Part shown: one piece after another, positions 1 to 9,343 of the stretch | Numbering within the stretch: position 1 is the stretch's first letter | How the letters are laid out: each line of letters begins with the position of its first letter | Assembly: GCF_900128505.1 (NCBI RefSeq) | Contig: NZ_LT669941.1 | Span: 1,227,526 to 1,291,525, forward strand | Direction of reading: 5' to 3' | Origin: Parabacteroides timonensis | GTDB lineage: Bacteria; Bacteroidota; Bacteroidia; Bacteroidales; Tannerellaceae | Length of the DNA: 64,000 nucleotides | Position numbers and translations under genes: made by a program | Notes under the pieces: model-generated | What the model saw: only the letters and a program-made list of their open reading frames with translations | Database searches by the model: none | What the model was told of the DNA's origin: nothing

Positions 1-2726
1 TCAATAATATAGGTTTCTTCCAGAGTGTAATTTTGGGAGTTCCCTTTATAATCAACATATTCCGCCGATGACACATTTCCTTGATCATAAGCAAAGGGAA
101 GATAACCAACATCTGGTACTTCAGTCTTCTCATAAAAAGGTCGATCTGCAACAAAAGCATCTACCAGATTTTGATCAATCACAGCCGTATTTTTTATACC
201 TTTTTCTTGTTTTACTGTAACCGTTTTTGAATGGTTTCCCCCTTTCACTGCGATAATAAACGTTGCAGAACGAGCTTCACCCCAAATATTGGCCTCTGCA
301 TTAAACGTCAAAGTTTGATCACTCCCTATCGCTACAGAATTTTCAATATCTGATGATATTGCAATACTACTACCATCCTCACGAGTCACAGTCCACGGTA
401 AACCTTCTGTTCCATTCACAGTTACAAAATCGGAACTCTCCGTATTCGGCAAATCTATCTCACCTTTAGATACAGTAAAAGTTGAACCAGACTGCTTAAT
501 AGCCACATCCTTTGTTATATTTCCGGCTTTTACCGATATATTACCGGTATTCTCTGTGCTATTCAAATTGAGTTCGCTCGTTTTATATCCAAAATCCTGT
601 TCGTTACCATCGGTAGTACCGGAAGTTGTACCCGTCAATACCAACCAATCAGGCGAGGTTGCAGAATATAATAATCCAGGAGTCCCCTTAAATGTTAATG
701 TGCCGCTGGCATCTGCTGTAGCTGCCAATGTGATCGGATCACCGGAAGCAGTCAACTCTGAAGCTTTTTGAGTTACTTTGATATCCTTCGTCAAGCCGGC
801 ATCTGTTCCGCTGACCGCATTACCGACCTTTACAGTGATTGCCCCCTCACGAGTAGAAGCATCCGGATTAACAGCAGCATCAAAAGTAATCTTCTGGGCT
901 GTACCGGTTGTTGGAGTTCCCGAAGTCCCACCCGTTAATGAAATCCAACCGTCGGGTGGTACACTGGCTGCCCAATCCAAACCGGGGGTTGCCGTAAACG
1001 AAGACTCGCCACTTCCTCCTTTGGCTGCTATATCGCTCAGCGTAGAACCCGTTACAGTAGCCCCCGACTGTTCTACGGTTATTTCCTGTTTCAAACGAAT
1101 ATAAGCAGGATCACCCACGGATGCCCCGGCTTTCACTATTATCTTTCCGCTGCGCACCTGGGACGATGGATTGACAGCCGTCGCTTTTACTTTCAACGTT
1201 TGCTCACCGTCCGGAGCCTCACTACCCGATGTTGCCGAATTAGAGAAATCCAGCCAACCGTCACCGTTTAAAGCAGCCAGCCATTGCAAGCCTTCAGTTG
1301 CAGTAAAAGTCGATTCTCCTTCCGAATCCGTTACTGCCGCCAACGAAATATCCTTTCCTTTTGTCAGGGTCGAACCGCTTTGAATGACCGTTATTTCCTG
1401 ATCCTCTCCATTTACATCTATATTAAAAGAGACAGATCTCTCTTCCGCTTTCGGATTGGCCTCCACAGCCTTAAAGACGACATTGGCAGGCCCCTGATGT
1501 GTTATGGTTGCCCCCGGCTTGATCTCACTGCCGTCCAACAAGGCTGACAACCAGGGAGGCATATCGAACACCCACTGCTGCCCCGGACGGGCTGTGATCT
1601 GTATCTCTTTTTCACCGCCTTTCTTAGCGGGCATTCTGGTCGAATCGACCTCGATAGGAGGTATCTCACCGACAGTAATACGTTCGTCGGAAACGTCTAT
1701 ACCTATCAAAGTCACATTCATGGTATAGTGGGAATTGCGTACAATATCATAATTGTTCTTGTCGCTACCGGGATAAAACCGGAACGTAACATCTTTATAC
1801 GATACTCCACCCTGCACAGCCTCTCCGGTCAGTTCGATACAGGTTGCATTCGTCACACCCGTTCCGATCTTCTTTTTTTCAACGTCGACTGCATCAGCCT
1901 CGCTGACAGTACCCGCCATATTCTCAGGCAAATACCAGTAAACAGTCGCACCGGAACCACTCGCCGTACCCATATATGTGGTATAACCGATACCATCCGT
2001 TGTCAACTGCGCTTTAGGAGCTTCAATCTGCGACAGGGTCGGTGCGTTCTTCAAAACGACGGAAGCCGGTTCAAATGTAAAATCACTACCTACCGAATAG
2101 GTAAACGTGATCTTGGCAATGAGACGCGTCAGTTCCACCGTAATATCTTTTATACCTTCAGCCTGAACCACGCCCTCCCATTTTCCCATCATCTTGCATA
2201 AGTTATTATCCGGCAATCCTTCAGCGGTCGAAGTATAAGCCAATGTATGCTTTTTTAAGGTCGTTTCATCGGCTATCGCACCCAGATCACCAGCATTCGA
2301 CACGAAATAAACATGGCTCTTACTATCTTTCTGGCTCTGTTTCAGTTTCAGGTTGACGGTAGTACCGGTCATAGAAGGAAGATACTCGTTCAGCAAACGC
2401 TTACCCGTCGCCGCATCGTACTGCCCGATCCACAGGCTGGCAATCTGATTTTCCTGCACCTCCGACAACGGAGCGACAGCTTTGGTCTGTACCGAGTCCC
2501 TTGCTCCTACAGCCAGCGTATCCGAGTCGATCGTGCCGTCAGGTGTAAAAGTAATGCTACGGGTAACGGGAGTCCGGGTAGCCAGCACATTCAAGTTAAA
2601 GCTGGCATCTACTTCTGCCAATGTGTGCGGAGTAATTCCCCCTTCTTCTACTTCCGTCCGTGTACAACCGCCTGCAACCAACAGAAACAACAATACAAAC
2701 AACCTTATTTTACTTACTCGTTTCAT
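1..2726 (-). CDS. DUF4906-type fimbrial lipoprotein with BACON-like repeats, 3' end outside window
   Basis: The frame is open from an ATG at 2726 to the left edge (about 908 codons) with no stop, so the C-terminus is missing. The signal peptide ends in a lipobox (VAGGC, Cys about 21), which indicates an outer-membrane lipoprotein. At about residues 300-345 there is a DUF4906-like segment (FRFYPGSDKNNYDIVRNSHY). From about 348 to 846 there are five repeats of roughly 100 residues, each with a DGW or similar Trp core, an N-x5-R step and a closing V-x-Q-x-G strand, as in BACON or Ig-like domains. It is the last visible gene of the leftward pilus operon, 23 nt below its neighbour. DUF4906 proteins sit in Bacteroidales pilus loci and the repeats suggest a long stalk or adhesin at the tip. 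The family call is firm; the tip role is inference. Confidence 0.85.
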   Translation of the reverse strand, partial: MKRVSKIRLFVLLFLLVAGGCTRTEVEEGGITPHTLAEVDASFNLNVLATRTPVTRSITFTPDGTIDSDTLAVGARDSVQTKAVAPLSEVQENQIASLWIGQYDAATGKRLLNEYLPSMTGTTVNLKLKQSQKDSKSHVYFVSNAGDLGAIADETTLKKHTLAYTSTAEGLPDNNLCKMMGKWEGVVQAEGIKDITVELTRLIAKITFTYSVGSDFTFEPASVVLKNAPTLSQIEAPKAQLTTDGIGYTTYMGTASGSGATVYWYLPENMAGTVSEADAVDVEKKKIGTGVTNATCIELTGEAVQGGVSYKDVTFRFYPGSDKNNYDIVRNSHYTMNVTLIGIDVSDERITVGEIPPIEVDSTRMPAKKGGEKEIQITARPGQQWVFDMPPWLSALLDGSEIKPGATITHQGPANVVFKAVEANPKAEERSVSFNIDVNGEDQEITVIQSGSTLTKGKDISLAAVTDSEGESTFTATEGLQWLAALNGDGWLDFSNSATSGSEAPDGEQTLKVKATAVNPSSQVRSGKIIVKAGASVGDPAYIRLKQEITVEQSGATVTGSTLSDIAAKGGSGESSFTATPGLDWAASVPPDGWISLTGGTSGTPTTGTAQKITFDAAVNPDASTREGAITVKVGNAVSGTDAGLTKDIKVTQKASELTASGDPITLAATADASGTLTFKGTPGLLYSATSPDWLVLTGTTSGTTDGNEQDFGYKTSELNLNSTENTGNISVKAGNITKDVAIKQSGSTFTVSKGEIDLPNTESSDFVTVNGTEGLPWTVTREDGSSIAISSDIENSVAIGSDQTLTFNAEANIWGEARSATFIIAVKGGNHSKTVTVKQEKGIKNTAVIDQNLVDAFVADRPFYEKTEVPDVGYLPFAYDQGNVSSAEYVDYKGNSQNYTLEETYII

Positions 2727-2749
2727 TGTATTTCGATTATATATATTCG

Positions 2750-3895
2750 TCAACTATCTCCTCCGACATCACCATTTCCACTCCACATTATTTTCGTCCA
2801 CGTCGCAACCGTTACAGTCGTACCGATCCCTTCATTGATGTCGGGATCAGGATAAGGGGTGTCGGGACTTCCCACATTATCGTCTGTGAAAACGACTGCA
2901 TTCCAGTCCAGCACCTTCATCAGCAAGCTACTTTCGTTATTCTTCACCTCAAGGGTAAAAATATAGCGTTTGCCTTCATCAAAAGTGATATTCTTGTCGA
3001 TAGTCGCTTTCAGGGTCGCCGTTTCATCGTTCCTCACCACATCGATCTCTACCTCGAAAGGCTGGCTGTCTTTGGGAAGGATAACTCCTTTCGTCTTGTT
3101 CAGCCCCGAATTGTCCGGATCGGATTCCGGTTCCACCGGTTCGAACTCCCCTTCAACGAATGCGACCTGTGCATCCGTCCCGCTACCGCCTCCCGTAGGA
3201 AGGATACCTGTATCGCTGCCCGCTATCAGATCGGCTCCCGAAGAGGATATCTTTTTTATCACCAGCCCCGTTCCGTACAGTTTCTCAAAAGAAGAGGCAT
3301 TGTCGGGGGAAGGGGCAACATTGAATACCAACATCGCACATTTCCGCCGGAAAGTTCCGAGCGTAACCTGTTGTGAATCTTTCGTCACCGCCACCCCGCG
3401 AACAAAGCCGGTCATCACATCTTCCTTATGGGGGACACCTGTTATCTTATAATAGCCATCCTCCCCTTTTTGCAACGGACGAGCCGGAGAAACGGCATAG
3501 AAATCGTAAACGCCTCCCCGTACGATCAAACCCTTGCCCTCTCCTTCCACCCGCTTTCCTTCGGAATCAACCAGGCAGGGTGACAGAGAACCGTCCGCTT
3601 TTACCACATAGGTGGCTTCAAACGTAGGTGCCTCCGTAGAGAAGGAAGCCTCTTGCGATTCACCGCCTACCTTACCGGTAAACCACGCCCCGACACGTAC
3701 GGTCGTCCCTACAGGTAAAAGGGTCGGTGACGGAGAAACAGTTTCCCCTGCACGGGTCAGGAGTTCCGGAACACCCAGGTCTGGCTTACCGAAACTGACC
3801 GCCACCAGCCGCGCTGTATCCGGCATGTCCTCTACCGGACCGGCTGTGCAACCGACCAGTAATCCTATCAGATATATCAAATACCGTTTCATCAT
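2750..3895 (-). CDS. Fimbrillin-clan lipoprotein (BF2992-like)
   Basis: A 381-residue lipoprotein with a short signal peptide and the lipobox LLVGC (Cys 16; the start could also be the second Met). The N-terminal part has features of the fimbrillin clan: a TRAG motif near residue 50, a segment on 'LPVGTTVRVGAWF', then 'GGVYDFYAVSPARPL', a strand commonly seen in Bacteroidales pilins. The C-terminal beta domain ends with 'KRYIFTLEVKNNESSLLMKVLDWN'-type strands (abridged here to the W in 'VLDWNAVVF'). It is probably exported to the outer membrane and either polymerises or anchors a pilus. It lies between another fimbrillin and the DUF4906 gene with gaps of 33 and 23 nt. The exact subfamily is a recollection of family style and could be wrong. 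Confidence 0.7.
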   Translation of the reverse strand: MMKRYLIYLIGLLVGCTAGPVEDMPDTARLVAVSFGKPDLGVPELLTRAGETVSPSPTLLPVGTTVRVGAWFTGKVGGESQEASFSTEAPTFEATYVVKADGSLSPCLVDSEGKRVEGEGKGLIVRGGVYDFYAVSPARPLQKGEDGYYKITGVPHKEDVMTGFVRGVAVTKDSQQVTLGTFRRKCAMLVFNVAPSPDNASSFEKLYGTGLVIKKISSSGADLIAGSDTGILPTGGGSGTDAQVAFVEGEFEPVEPESDPDNSGLNKTKGVILPKDSQPFEVEIDVVRNDETATLKATIDKNITFDEGKRYIFTLEVKNNESSLLMKVLDWNAVVFTDDNVGSPDTPYPDPDINEGIGTTVTVATWTKIMWSGNGDVGGDS

Positions 3896-3928
3896 TATAA
3901 TGCTTTTATATAGTAACTGATAGTACCT

Positions 3929-5044
3929 TTATTCCATCGGAATATCATACTCTCCGCCATCATTCCAGCCTGCCACCCGGATATCTGTCAATTCAATCCC
4001 CTGCGCCTGCATGCGGATATTATAGATATAATTATATCCCTTCTCCCACTTGGCCGTAAATGTGCCCGGATCAGTTCCGCTACTCCCGGACGGCTTCATC
4101 GCAAAGACACGGCCGTCATCCAGCGTCAGTTCCAATGTGGCACTCACACCTGCCACCGGAATAACCAACCCGAAAGCCTGAACAGCCGTTTGACCGGTTT
4201 CATCCGTTGTAAGCTCACTTCCGATACCGCGCATATCCCCATCTGCTGTAAATATCAGTTGATCGACTGCCGTCAGCGTACCTTCCAAACCGCCTGTCGA
4301 AAGGTTCAGTTTGGCGGAGGTAGACTTTTTAAATCCTCCGCTACTTTTCAGTACTACCTTCTTTATCAGGCAACCGTCAAAAGCCTCTCCCTCCTCCGAT
4401 ACGCGGAAGCTCACCTTTGCCAGCGCATGTTGCATCAGAAGCGACACCTCCGGATGCCAACGGTCTACCTGCCCTGTCGTCTTACAGTAGAGATAATCAT
4501 CCTGATCGGTTTCCCATTGAACATCGGTCGTAGCATCCACCGGATTACCACCGTCATTAAAGTAGAACTTCTGCTTATCCAGCACCTTGACACCACTCAT
4601 CAACGGTACTTTCGGAGTTCCCGAAAGCGACACACTTTTCTCAGACGGAGTATAACCATAGACTGTCCCTTTCTCCGTATACAGGCAAAGGGGATCCTCT
4701 CCTTCCGCCAACTCCCAAGCCGGTACGGCAGCAACGGCATTGTAAGTAAACGACTGGCTTTTGATGCCGCTCGCATAGAAACTCACTGTACCGCTACTAC
4801 TCTCTTTGGTGACGCATACGCCTACGGATGTGAGCGGATTAGGGTTAGGTTCCTTATCGCCGGGACCTCCCGTTACGACGCTTCTCGATTCCACCTCCAA
4901 CGACAAGCCCAGGCTCTTTATACTCAGAGGAACACCCTCTTCCGCATCACCGCCACCGGGCCCGGGCGGAACAATTTCCGCCTCGGTACAAGCTGCACAC
5001 AGCAATAGAAACACAGTCGGTAATAGGTATAAGAACTTTTTCAT
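3929..5044 (-). CDS. Fimbrillin family lipoprotein
   Basis: A 371-residue protein with a signal peptide and lipobox (LLCAAC, Cys 19) followed by a flexible Pro/Gly-rich linker (PPGPGGG). Typical fimbrillin (Mfa1-like) features follow: 'MQHALAKVSFRV' in the middle, which is the conserved H-x-L-x-K/R strand of the N-terminal pilin domain, and a C-terminal 'YNYIYNIRMQAQGIELTDI' strand leading to 'VAGWNDGG', the usual end of these pilins. It is likely a pilus subunit in the leftward operon, with 33 nt to the next gene and 23 nt from the previous one. Whether it is the stalk or an accessory pilin cannot be read from sequence alone. Confidence 0.8.
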   Translation of the reverse strand: MKKFLYLLPTVFLLLCAACTEAEIVPPGPGGGDAEEGVPLSIKSLGLSLEVESRSVVTGGPGDKEPNPNPLTSVGVCVTKESSSGTVSFYASGIKSQSFTYNAVAAVPAWELAEGEDPLCLYTEKGTVYGYTPSEKSVSLSGTPKVPLMSGVKVLDKQKFYFNDGGNPVDATTDVQWETDQDDYLYCKTTGQVDRWHPEVSLLMQHALAKVSFRVSEEGEAFDGCLIKKVVLKSSGGFKKSTSAKLNLSTGGLEGTLTAVDQLIFTADGDMRGIGSELTTDETGQTAVQAFGLVIPVAGVSATLELTLDDGRVFAMKPSGSSGTDPGTFTAKWEKGYNYIYNIRMQAQGIELTDIRVAGWNDGGEYDIPME

Positions 5045-5067
5045 GGGCTGTACTTTTTATGGAGTTA

Positions 5068-6381
5068 TTACAATGGGATTTCGTCCTGTTCGTTATCGAC
5101 CCAAGCTTCTACCGCTACATCCACAACTGTCAGCTTGTTACGACCAGCCGAGAACGTATAGATATAATTGTTACCAGCTTCCCAGGTGTTTCCCAATAGG
5201 GTGATGGGATAAACGACTGCTGCATTTGAACCTTCCTGCAACGTGATTTCCACATCTATCTCATTATCGTCGAAAGTCACTATCGGGTAAATTACCGCAC
5301 TGACTGTCCGGGATACATTCTTTCCGGTTATCGCAGAGGAGGAGGTAGAAGTTCCTGCCTTAAAAGCATGTTCACCTTCTGTTCCTTCCTCGTCTATCTG
5401 CCTCATCAATATATAGTTCGTTACCGTACGGGACAAACTGGTAGTAGTCGATGTTCCTGTGATCGCTCCGTCTGTCAATGCCATCATTCCATCTCCTGTC
5501 TTAAACTGATTTGAACCTCCGGTATGATTTTTAACTTCAAATTTGGTGAAGTTCACGTCCTTATCGCTCAGATGTCCCCCATCATACACACGAAACGAAA
5601 TCATTGCCATAGCATGTTTCATATCCAAATTGATCTTATAACCCGGATTATTTTCGTTCGTATTATCCGGATCTGCATCCGGCGCAACGGGAGTCTGTCC
5701 ACTGGCACGTCCGTTATTGACATTACGGCCCGCCTCTCCGGCAAAATACAGGTAGTCTTTTTCTGTTGAGAGTGAAAGGTTAACCAGATCGGCCTTAGCT
5801 GTCGCCGCCCATGCATTGGTTTTCCAATATTTTTTTGCATTGTTTGCTGTGGCATCGATTTCACCGCTAGCGAGAACTTTTACCGGAATTTTAAGGTCGG
5901 ATTCTCTGCTTATAGATAGTGAAATACTTGAATTATAGGGATAATAAGCATACACCTTGCCGACCTCTTTTGTCAGATAATAAGGAACTTCTTTTGTTGA
6001 TTCATAAGTATCTTTCTTTTCCTTAATCGAAATCCAGTTCTTTCCTGTATCATCACCCATATACCAGACATGGTGACCTGTATACTCTGTTCCGTCGGGC
6101 GTGTACCAGCCGGTTGCTCCGCTGTTTGTTACCAATACACCCAATCCCGGAGCATAATCAGAACTGGTGAATTGTTTTACAGGATAAGTGATTGTTTCAC
6201 CGCTTACTACCGATTTTGTTGCTGCTTTGGTTCCCGCATCCACTTTCAGGTTGGGAGTGATACCTAAAGATACCTGACCGTCGTTACCCGGTTCAGGGTC
6301 TATTCCTGTTTCTGTCTCCGAGCAGCTTGTCGCTGTCAGAAGGGCTATCAACATAACCCACATTGTCTTAGTTGTTTTCAT
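5068..6381 (-). CDS. Fimbrillin family lipoprotein (putative major subunit)
   Basis: Translation could begin at 6462, but the ATG at 6381 is preferred: it is preceded by an A-rich GAAGGAAA stretch and opens a clean signal peptide with lipobox (LTATSC, Cys 20). The mature protein of about 418 residues shows the fimbrillin marks 'DMKHAMAMISFRVYD' and a C-terminal 'GNNYIYTFSAGRNKL' strand followed by 'VEAWVDNEQDEIPL'. The closing W-x-D-x-E-Q-D/DE-I-P pattern is shared with the gene starting at 7390, so these are diverged paralogues. It is the longest complete fimbrillin in this operon, which makes it a candidate for the main subunit; that role is inferred. Confidence 0.8.
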   Translation of the reverse strand: MKTTKTMWVMLIALLTATSCSETETGIDPEPGNDGQVSLGITPNLKVDAGTKAATKSVVSGETITYPVKQFTSSDYAPGLGVLVTNSGATGWYTPDGTEYTGHHVWYMGDDTGKNWISIKEKKDTYESTKEVPYYLTKEVGKVYAYYPYNSSISLSISRESDLKIPVKVLASGEIDATANNAKKYWKTNAWAATAKADLVNLSLSTEKDYLYFAGEAGRNVNNGRASGQTPVAPDADPDNTNENNPGYKINLDMKHAMAMISFRVYDGGHLSDKDVNFTKFEVKNHTGGSNQFKTGDGMMALTDGAITGTSTTTSLSRTVTNYILMRQIDEEGTEGEHAFKAGTSTSSSAITGKNVSRTVSAVIYPIVTFDDNEIDVEITLQEGSNAAVVYPITLLGNTWEAGNNYIYTFSAGRNKLTVVDVAVEAWVDNEQDEIPL

Positions 6382-6415
6382 TTTCCTTCGTTTTAAAGTG
6401 TTTATATTTAATATT

Positions 6416-7390
6416 TTATATCGGCATATCATCCTGTTCATGATCCGTCCAGGCTTCCACACCGACAGATGTAGTCTGTATCTGGCTTTTATCTGTAAAG
6501 AAGAGGGTTACAACATGACTTTTACCTGTCTGGAAACCGTCTTCGATATGGAAAGAGACTTCCGAAACTGTTTCATGTTCAGTTCCTCTGCCATCTTTCG
6601 TCGTTGTTATCCGAAGGTGCAACGGGTGTTCTGCTGTTCCGTCCACCGGAGATATCGGGAGCAGGAGATATCCTTGCGGTTCGGGAAGTTCTTCGCCGAC
6701 TGTTACCTCCGGGACTGGCAAGTTTACTATATCCTTTACTGGGATATTTTTTATTCCATCATCTAACGATATATCATCCAAATGGGAAGTTTCCTGTTCC
6801 AAATCCAGTGTCTGACGTGTATGTACGTCTATCGCTTCAATCGTTTTTATTGTTCCCCATCTATCAGCCTGGTCACTGTAACAAACCAAACGAACCTGTG
6901 TCAGTAAATGACGGAACGTACAGGTTTGTACCGGGGCATATCCGCTGGCCGTCAGGATTCCCGTTGACATAATATCGGTTGTACCATCCACTATAAAGGT
7001 CACTTTGCCCGTTCCTGCAACAACTCCCGACTCACCCTTTGCCGGATAATAGCCGTGCAGGCGGATATGACGACCGTCCTCCGGGTATGACTGGGACTCG
7101 ACAAACACGATCGGACGGTTCCCCTTACCTCCTGTTCGTACCGCCTCATATCTGTTCCACATGCCATAACTTTCTGTCGAAACGATCGTTTCATCCTGCC
7201 GGGCAAAGCAAACCTCTAAATCATTTTCATAGCCGGAGCCGATCACTCCGCGCGTTGATTGTCCGATCGCTCCTTCCAGGCACACCGCAGTTTCCGGGAC
7301 TGGCTCCGGAGTAGGATTGCTGTCTGAACAGGCGGCGAGGCCCGGAAGGATGGCGATGGATATGAATGCTGTTACTATGAAGTTGTTCAT
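6416..7390 (-). CDS. Fimbrillin-like lipoprotein, paralogue A
   Basis: A 324-residue protein with a signal peptide and lipobox (GLAAC, Cys 21). It is clearly paralogous to the next gene upstream (start 8360): both have 'TRxVIxxGYxNDLEV', 'RTGGxGN', 'DIMxTG' and 'F.HLLTQ' at matching spacing. It fits the Fimbrillin_like (PF13149-type) family of Bacteroidales pilins. It ends with 'VEAWTDHEQDDMPI', similar to the downstream fimbrillin. The gap to the upstream gene is only 10 nt, consistent with co-translation. It is likely an accessory pilin; whether paralogues A and B occupy neighbouring positions in the fibre is not known. Confidence 0.8.
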   Translation of the reverse strand: MNNFIVTAFISIAILPGLAACSDSNPTPEPVPETAVCLEGAIGQSTRGVIGSGYENDLEVCFARQDETIVSTESYGMWNRYEAVRTGGKGNRPIVFVESQSYPEDGRHIRLHGYYPAKGESGVVAGTGKVTFIVDGTTDIMSTGILTASGYAPVQTCTFRHLLTQVRLVCYSDQADRWGTIKTIEAIDVHTRQTLDLEQETSHLDDISLDDGIKNIPVKDIVNLPVPEVTVGEELPEPQGYLLLPISPVDGTAEHPLHLRITTTKDGRGTEHETVSEVSFHIEDGFQTGKSHVVTLFFTDKSQIQTTSVGVEAWTDHEQDDMPI

Positions 7391-7400
7391 GACTTTACGG

Positions 7401-8360
7401 TTACTTTCCGGGAGTTATTATTGTACTGCCATTATTACCCGGTTGCCATTCGGCGATACCGGTTTCTACCGCTATTTTACCATCCTCCGTAAAGGTGAGT
7501 GTGATAAGATGCGAATAACCCGCTTTCACACCTTCGCTGATATTGGAGACGGTAACATCCAATGTTTTAGGACTCCCGTCATAAGTTCCTTTCACCTCTA
7601 AACTGACAGGTAAATCTTCTGTTCCCATATTCGCTGTCGGGTAAAGCAACAGATAGCCGGTCGATGGTTTTTCGGCATCCGGGGCAGAAATTGTAGAAGG
7701 ACAGTTTTTAACCGTTAGCGTTTGGTTGGCTGTTCCTGTTGCCGTCAGTTGAGCACCCTTGGTTTTATCGAGCGATAGTTTCAATCCCGTTGCTACATTC
7801 TTTACTTTGATGGAAGTGATCGCCGTCCATTTACTGATTGCTCCAGCAGAACCTGTACACTTGAACTGCAATTGGGTTAACAGATGGCTGAAGGTGAAAG
7901 TCTCGAACTTATTCACCAGCGAACCGGTCTGAACTCCCGTTGCCATTATATCCTCCTCACCGGTAATCGTGTAAGTGACACTGACCGGGTTAGTCGTTCC
8001 ACTGTTCAATGCCTTGCGGGGATAGTAACCGATCAGGACAGACTCACCATCTTCCGTCAGATAGGTTTGCTCCAGTTCAAATGTAAGAACCGTGTTGCCT
8101 GTACCTCCTGTACGGACCGCATCGATAGGCGGGGTATTCCACGCAGCACCCGTTGTTCCCGGGTTATCCAGACGGACGAACGAGACTTCCAGGTCGTTCG
8201 TATAACCGCCGCTGATCACAGCACGGGTAGACTCCGCTATTCCGGCATTCACCTCTATTGCCTGCGCCGTTCCATTCGTTACCGGCTCTTCCGTGTTTGT
8301 GCAACCGCCTAAGAAAGCTGTTCCCAACAGACTCATGATCAATAATTTTTCTGTTTTCAT
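7401..8360 (-). CDS. Fimbrillin-like lipoprotein, paralogue B
   Basis: A 319-residue protein with a signal peptide and lipobox (FLGGC, Cys 20). It matches paralogue A through 'TRAVISGGYTNDLEV', 'AVRTGGTGN', 'DIMATGVQTG' and 'FSHLLTQLQF', then keeps the 'STGYLLLYPT' strand seen as 'PQGYLLLPIS' in A. The C-terminal strand 'VKAGYSHLITLTFTEDGKI' and 'IAEWQPGNNG' close the domain. It is probably an exported pilus subunit. The tandem pair (A and B, 10 nt apart) points to gene duplication followed by divergence inside the operon. Confidence 0.8.
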   Translation of the reverse strand: MKTEKLLIMSLLGTAFLGGCTNTEEPVTNGTAQAIEVNAGIAESTRAVISGGYTNDLEVSFVRLDNPGTTGAAWNTPPIDAVRTGGTGNTVLTFELEQTYLTEDGESVLIGYYPRKALNSGTTNPVSVTYTITGEEDIMATGVQTGSLVNKFETFTFSHLLTQLQFKCTGSAGAISKWTAITSIKVKNVATGLKLSLDKTKGAQLTATGTANQTLTVKNCPSTISAPDAEKPSTGYLLLYPTANMGTEDLPVSLEVKGTYDGSPKTLDVTVSNISEGVKAGYSHLITLTFTEDGKIAVETGIAEWQPGNNGSTIITPGK

Positions 8361-8385
8361 ATTATACCAGTGTTTTATATTGTTA

Positions 8386-9333
8386 TTAAGGAGTAACTAC
8401 ACCCGAACCGTCACTGCCCGGTTTCCAGTCCGTCAGCGTAATCGTCAAACCACTTATTTCATCATAGCGGACAACCAGGTCAAGTATCACATGTGTCGTG
8501 ACGGTAGCAGTGAACGCATCTTTCACCTCTTCCGTTATATCCGTAGATGAAGCAATCTCGCTTCCATCCGCCAGCGTCATCGTCAGGCTAAGGTCGACAG
8601 GTTCTTTGCCTTCCTCTTCTCCCTCACCCAGGGATAAACCGAACAAACTCAGCGAAGAGGCATATACACCCGGACTGACCTCTTCCGGCTCGAACGTCAT
8701 AAAAGCAGGCGTATCGAACAGCGGCTTGCCGGAAGGTATATGTACCCGTGAAGAAACACCGGTCAACCTTCCGGACAAGACCGCCGGAACGACATCATCC
8801 TTATCCCCTCCTGTGACTTTTATATTCATTTCCAATGTACGGACAAGGTTTGCCGGAGTTAATTCTTTCGCTACCGTTTCCCCCCCGACTACCTCGATCT
8901 GCTCCAGACCTGTGCCGTACAAGCTACCCGGACAGGCTATCTGTACGGAACTTGATTTTAAGGAAGAAAGTTGTTGTGCTCTGCCGCAGGCTTCCTCATA
9001 ACCCTTCTCCATTTCAAGTGTGACACCTGTGCAACCGGTATTACAGACTGCAACCCGGTAACGCCCCAAAGGCAACGTGCCCTCATATCCTGAAACGTCT
9101 CCCGTACGCATGAGCGGACTTTCCGAATCTTCCGGGTAGAAATACCAGGTCATATTATCCGGGCAACTATTGTCTGACCTTCGAAGCAGCAAACGTACCT
9201 TTCCGTTCTTCTCCCAATCCTCGTCAGTCATACGGTAGGCACAGGACGATACCGTCATAATCCATGCAGCACTGATCGCCCAAACGGCTACCTGTATCAT
9301 TACATATCTTTTATTTCTTTTATCTCTTTCCAT
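8386..9333 (-). CDS. DUF5119-like fimbrial anchor lipoprotein
   Basis: A 315-residue protein. A basic N-terminus precedes a hydrophobic segment ending in the lipobox TVSSC (Cys 31). The mature start 'YRMTDEDWEKNGKVRLLL' then 'MTWYFYPEDSESP' and 'GTLPLGRYRVAVCN' fit the DUF5119 pattern found in Bacteroidales pilus clusters beside Mfa2/FimB-type proteins. The C-terminus ends 'LTITLTDWKPGSDG', like the pilins beside it. It is probably an outer-membrane anchor or assembly factor at the base of the fibre. It follows the DUF3575 gene by 10 nt. The domain assignment is from motif memory; the anchoring role is inferred from family context. Confidence 0.72.
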   Translation of the reverse strand: MERDKRNKRYVMIQVAVWAISAAWIMTVSSCAYRMTDEDWEKNGKVRLLLRRSDNSCPDNMTWYFYPEDSESPLMRTGDVSGYEGTLPLGRYRVAVCNTGCTGVTLEMEKGYEEACGRAQQLSSLKSSSVQIACPGSLYGTGLEQIEVVGGETVAKELTPANLVRTLEMNIKVTGGDKDDVVPAVLSGRLTGVSSRVHIPSGKPLFDTPAFMTFEPEEVSPGVYASSLSLFGLSLGEGEEEGKEPVDLSLTMTLADGSEIASSTDITEEVKDAFTATVTTHVILDLVVRYDEISGLTITLTDWKPGSDGSGVVTP

Positions 9334-9343
9334 AAAATACCTC

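Noticed and set aside
556..2855. Several rightward ORFs of 70-240 codons opposite the pilus genes
   Set aside because: They are shadows of leftward coding sequence, without ribosome sites or recognisable domains.
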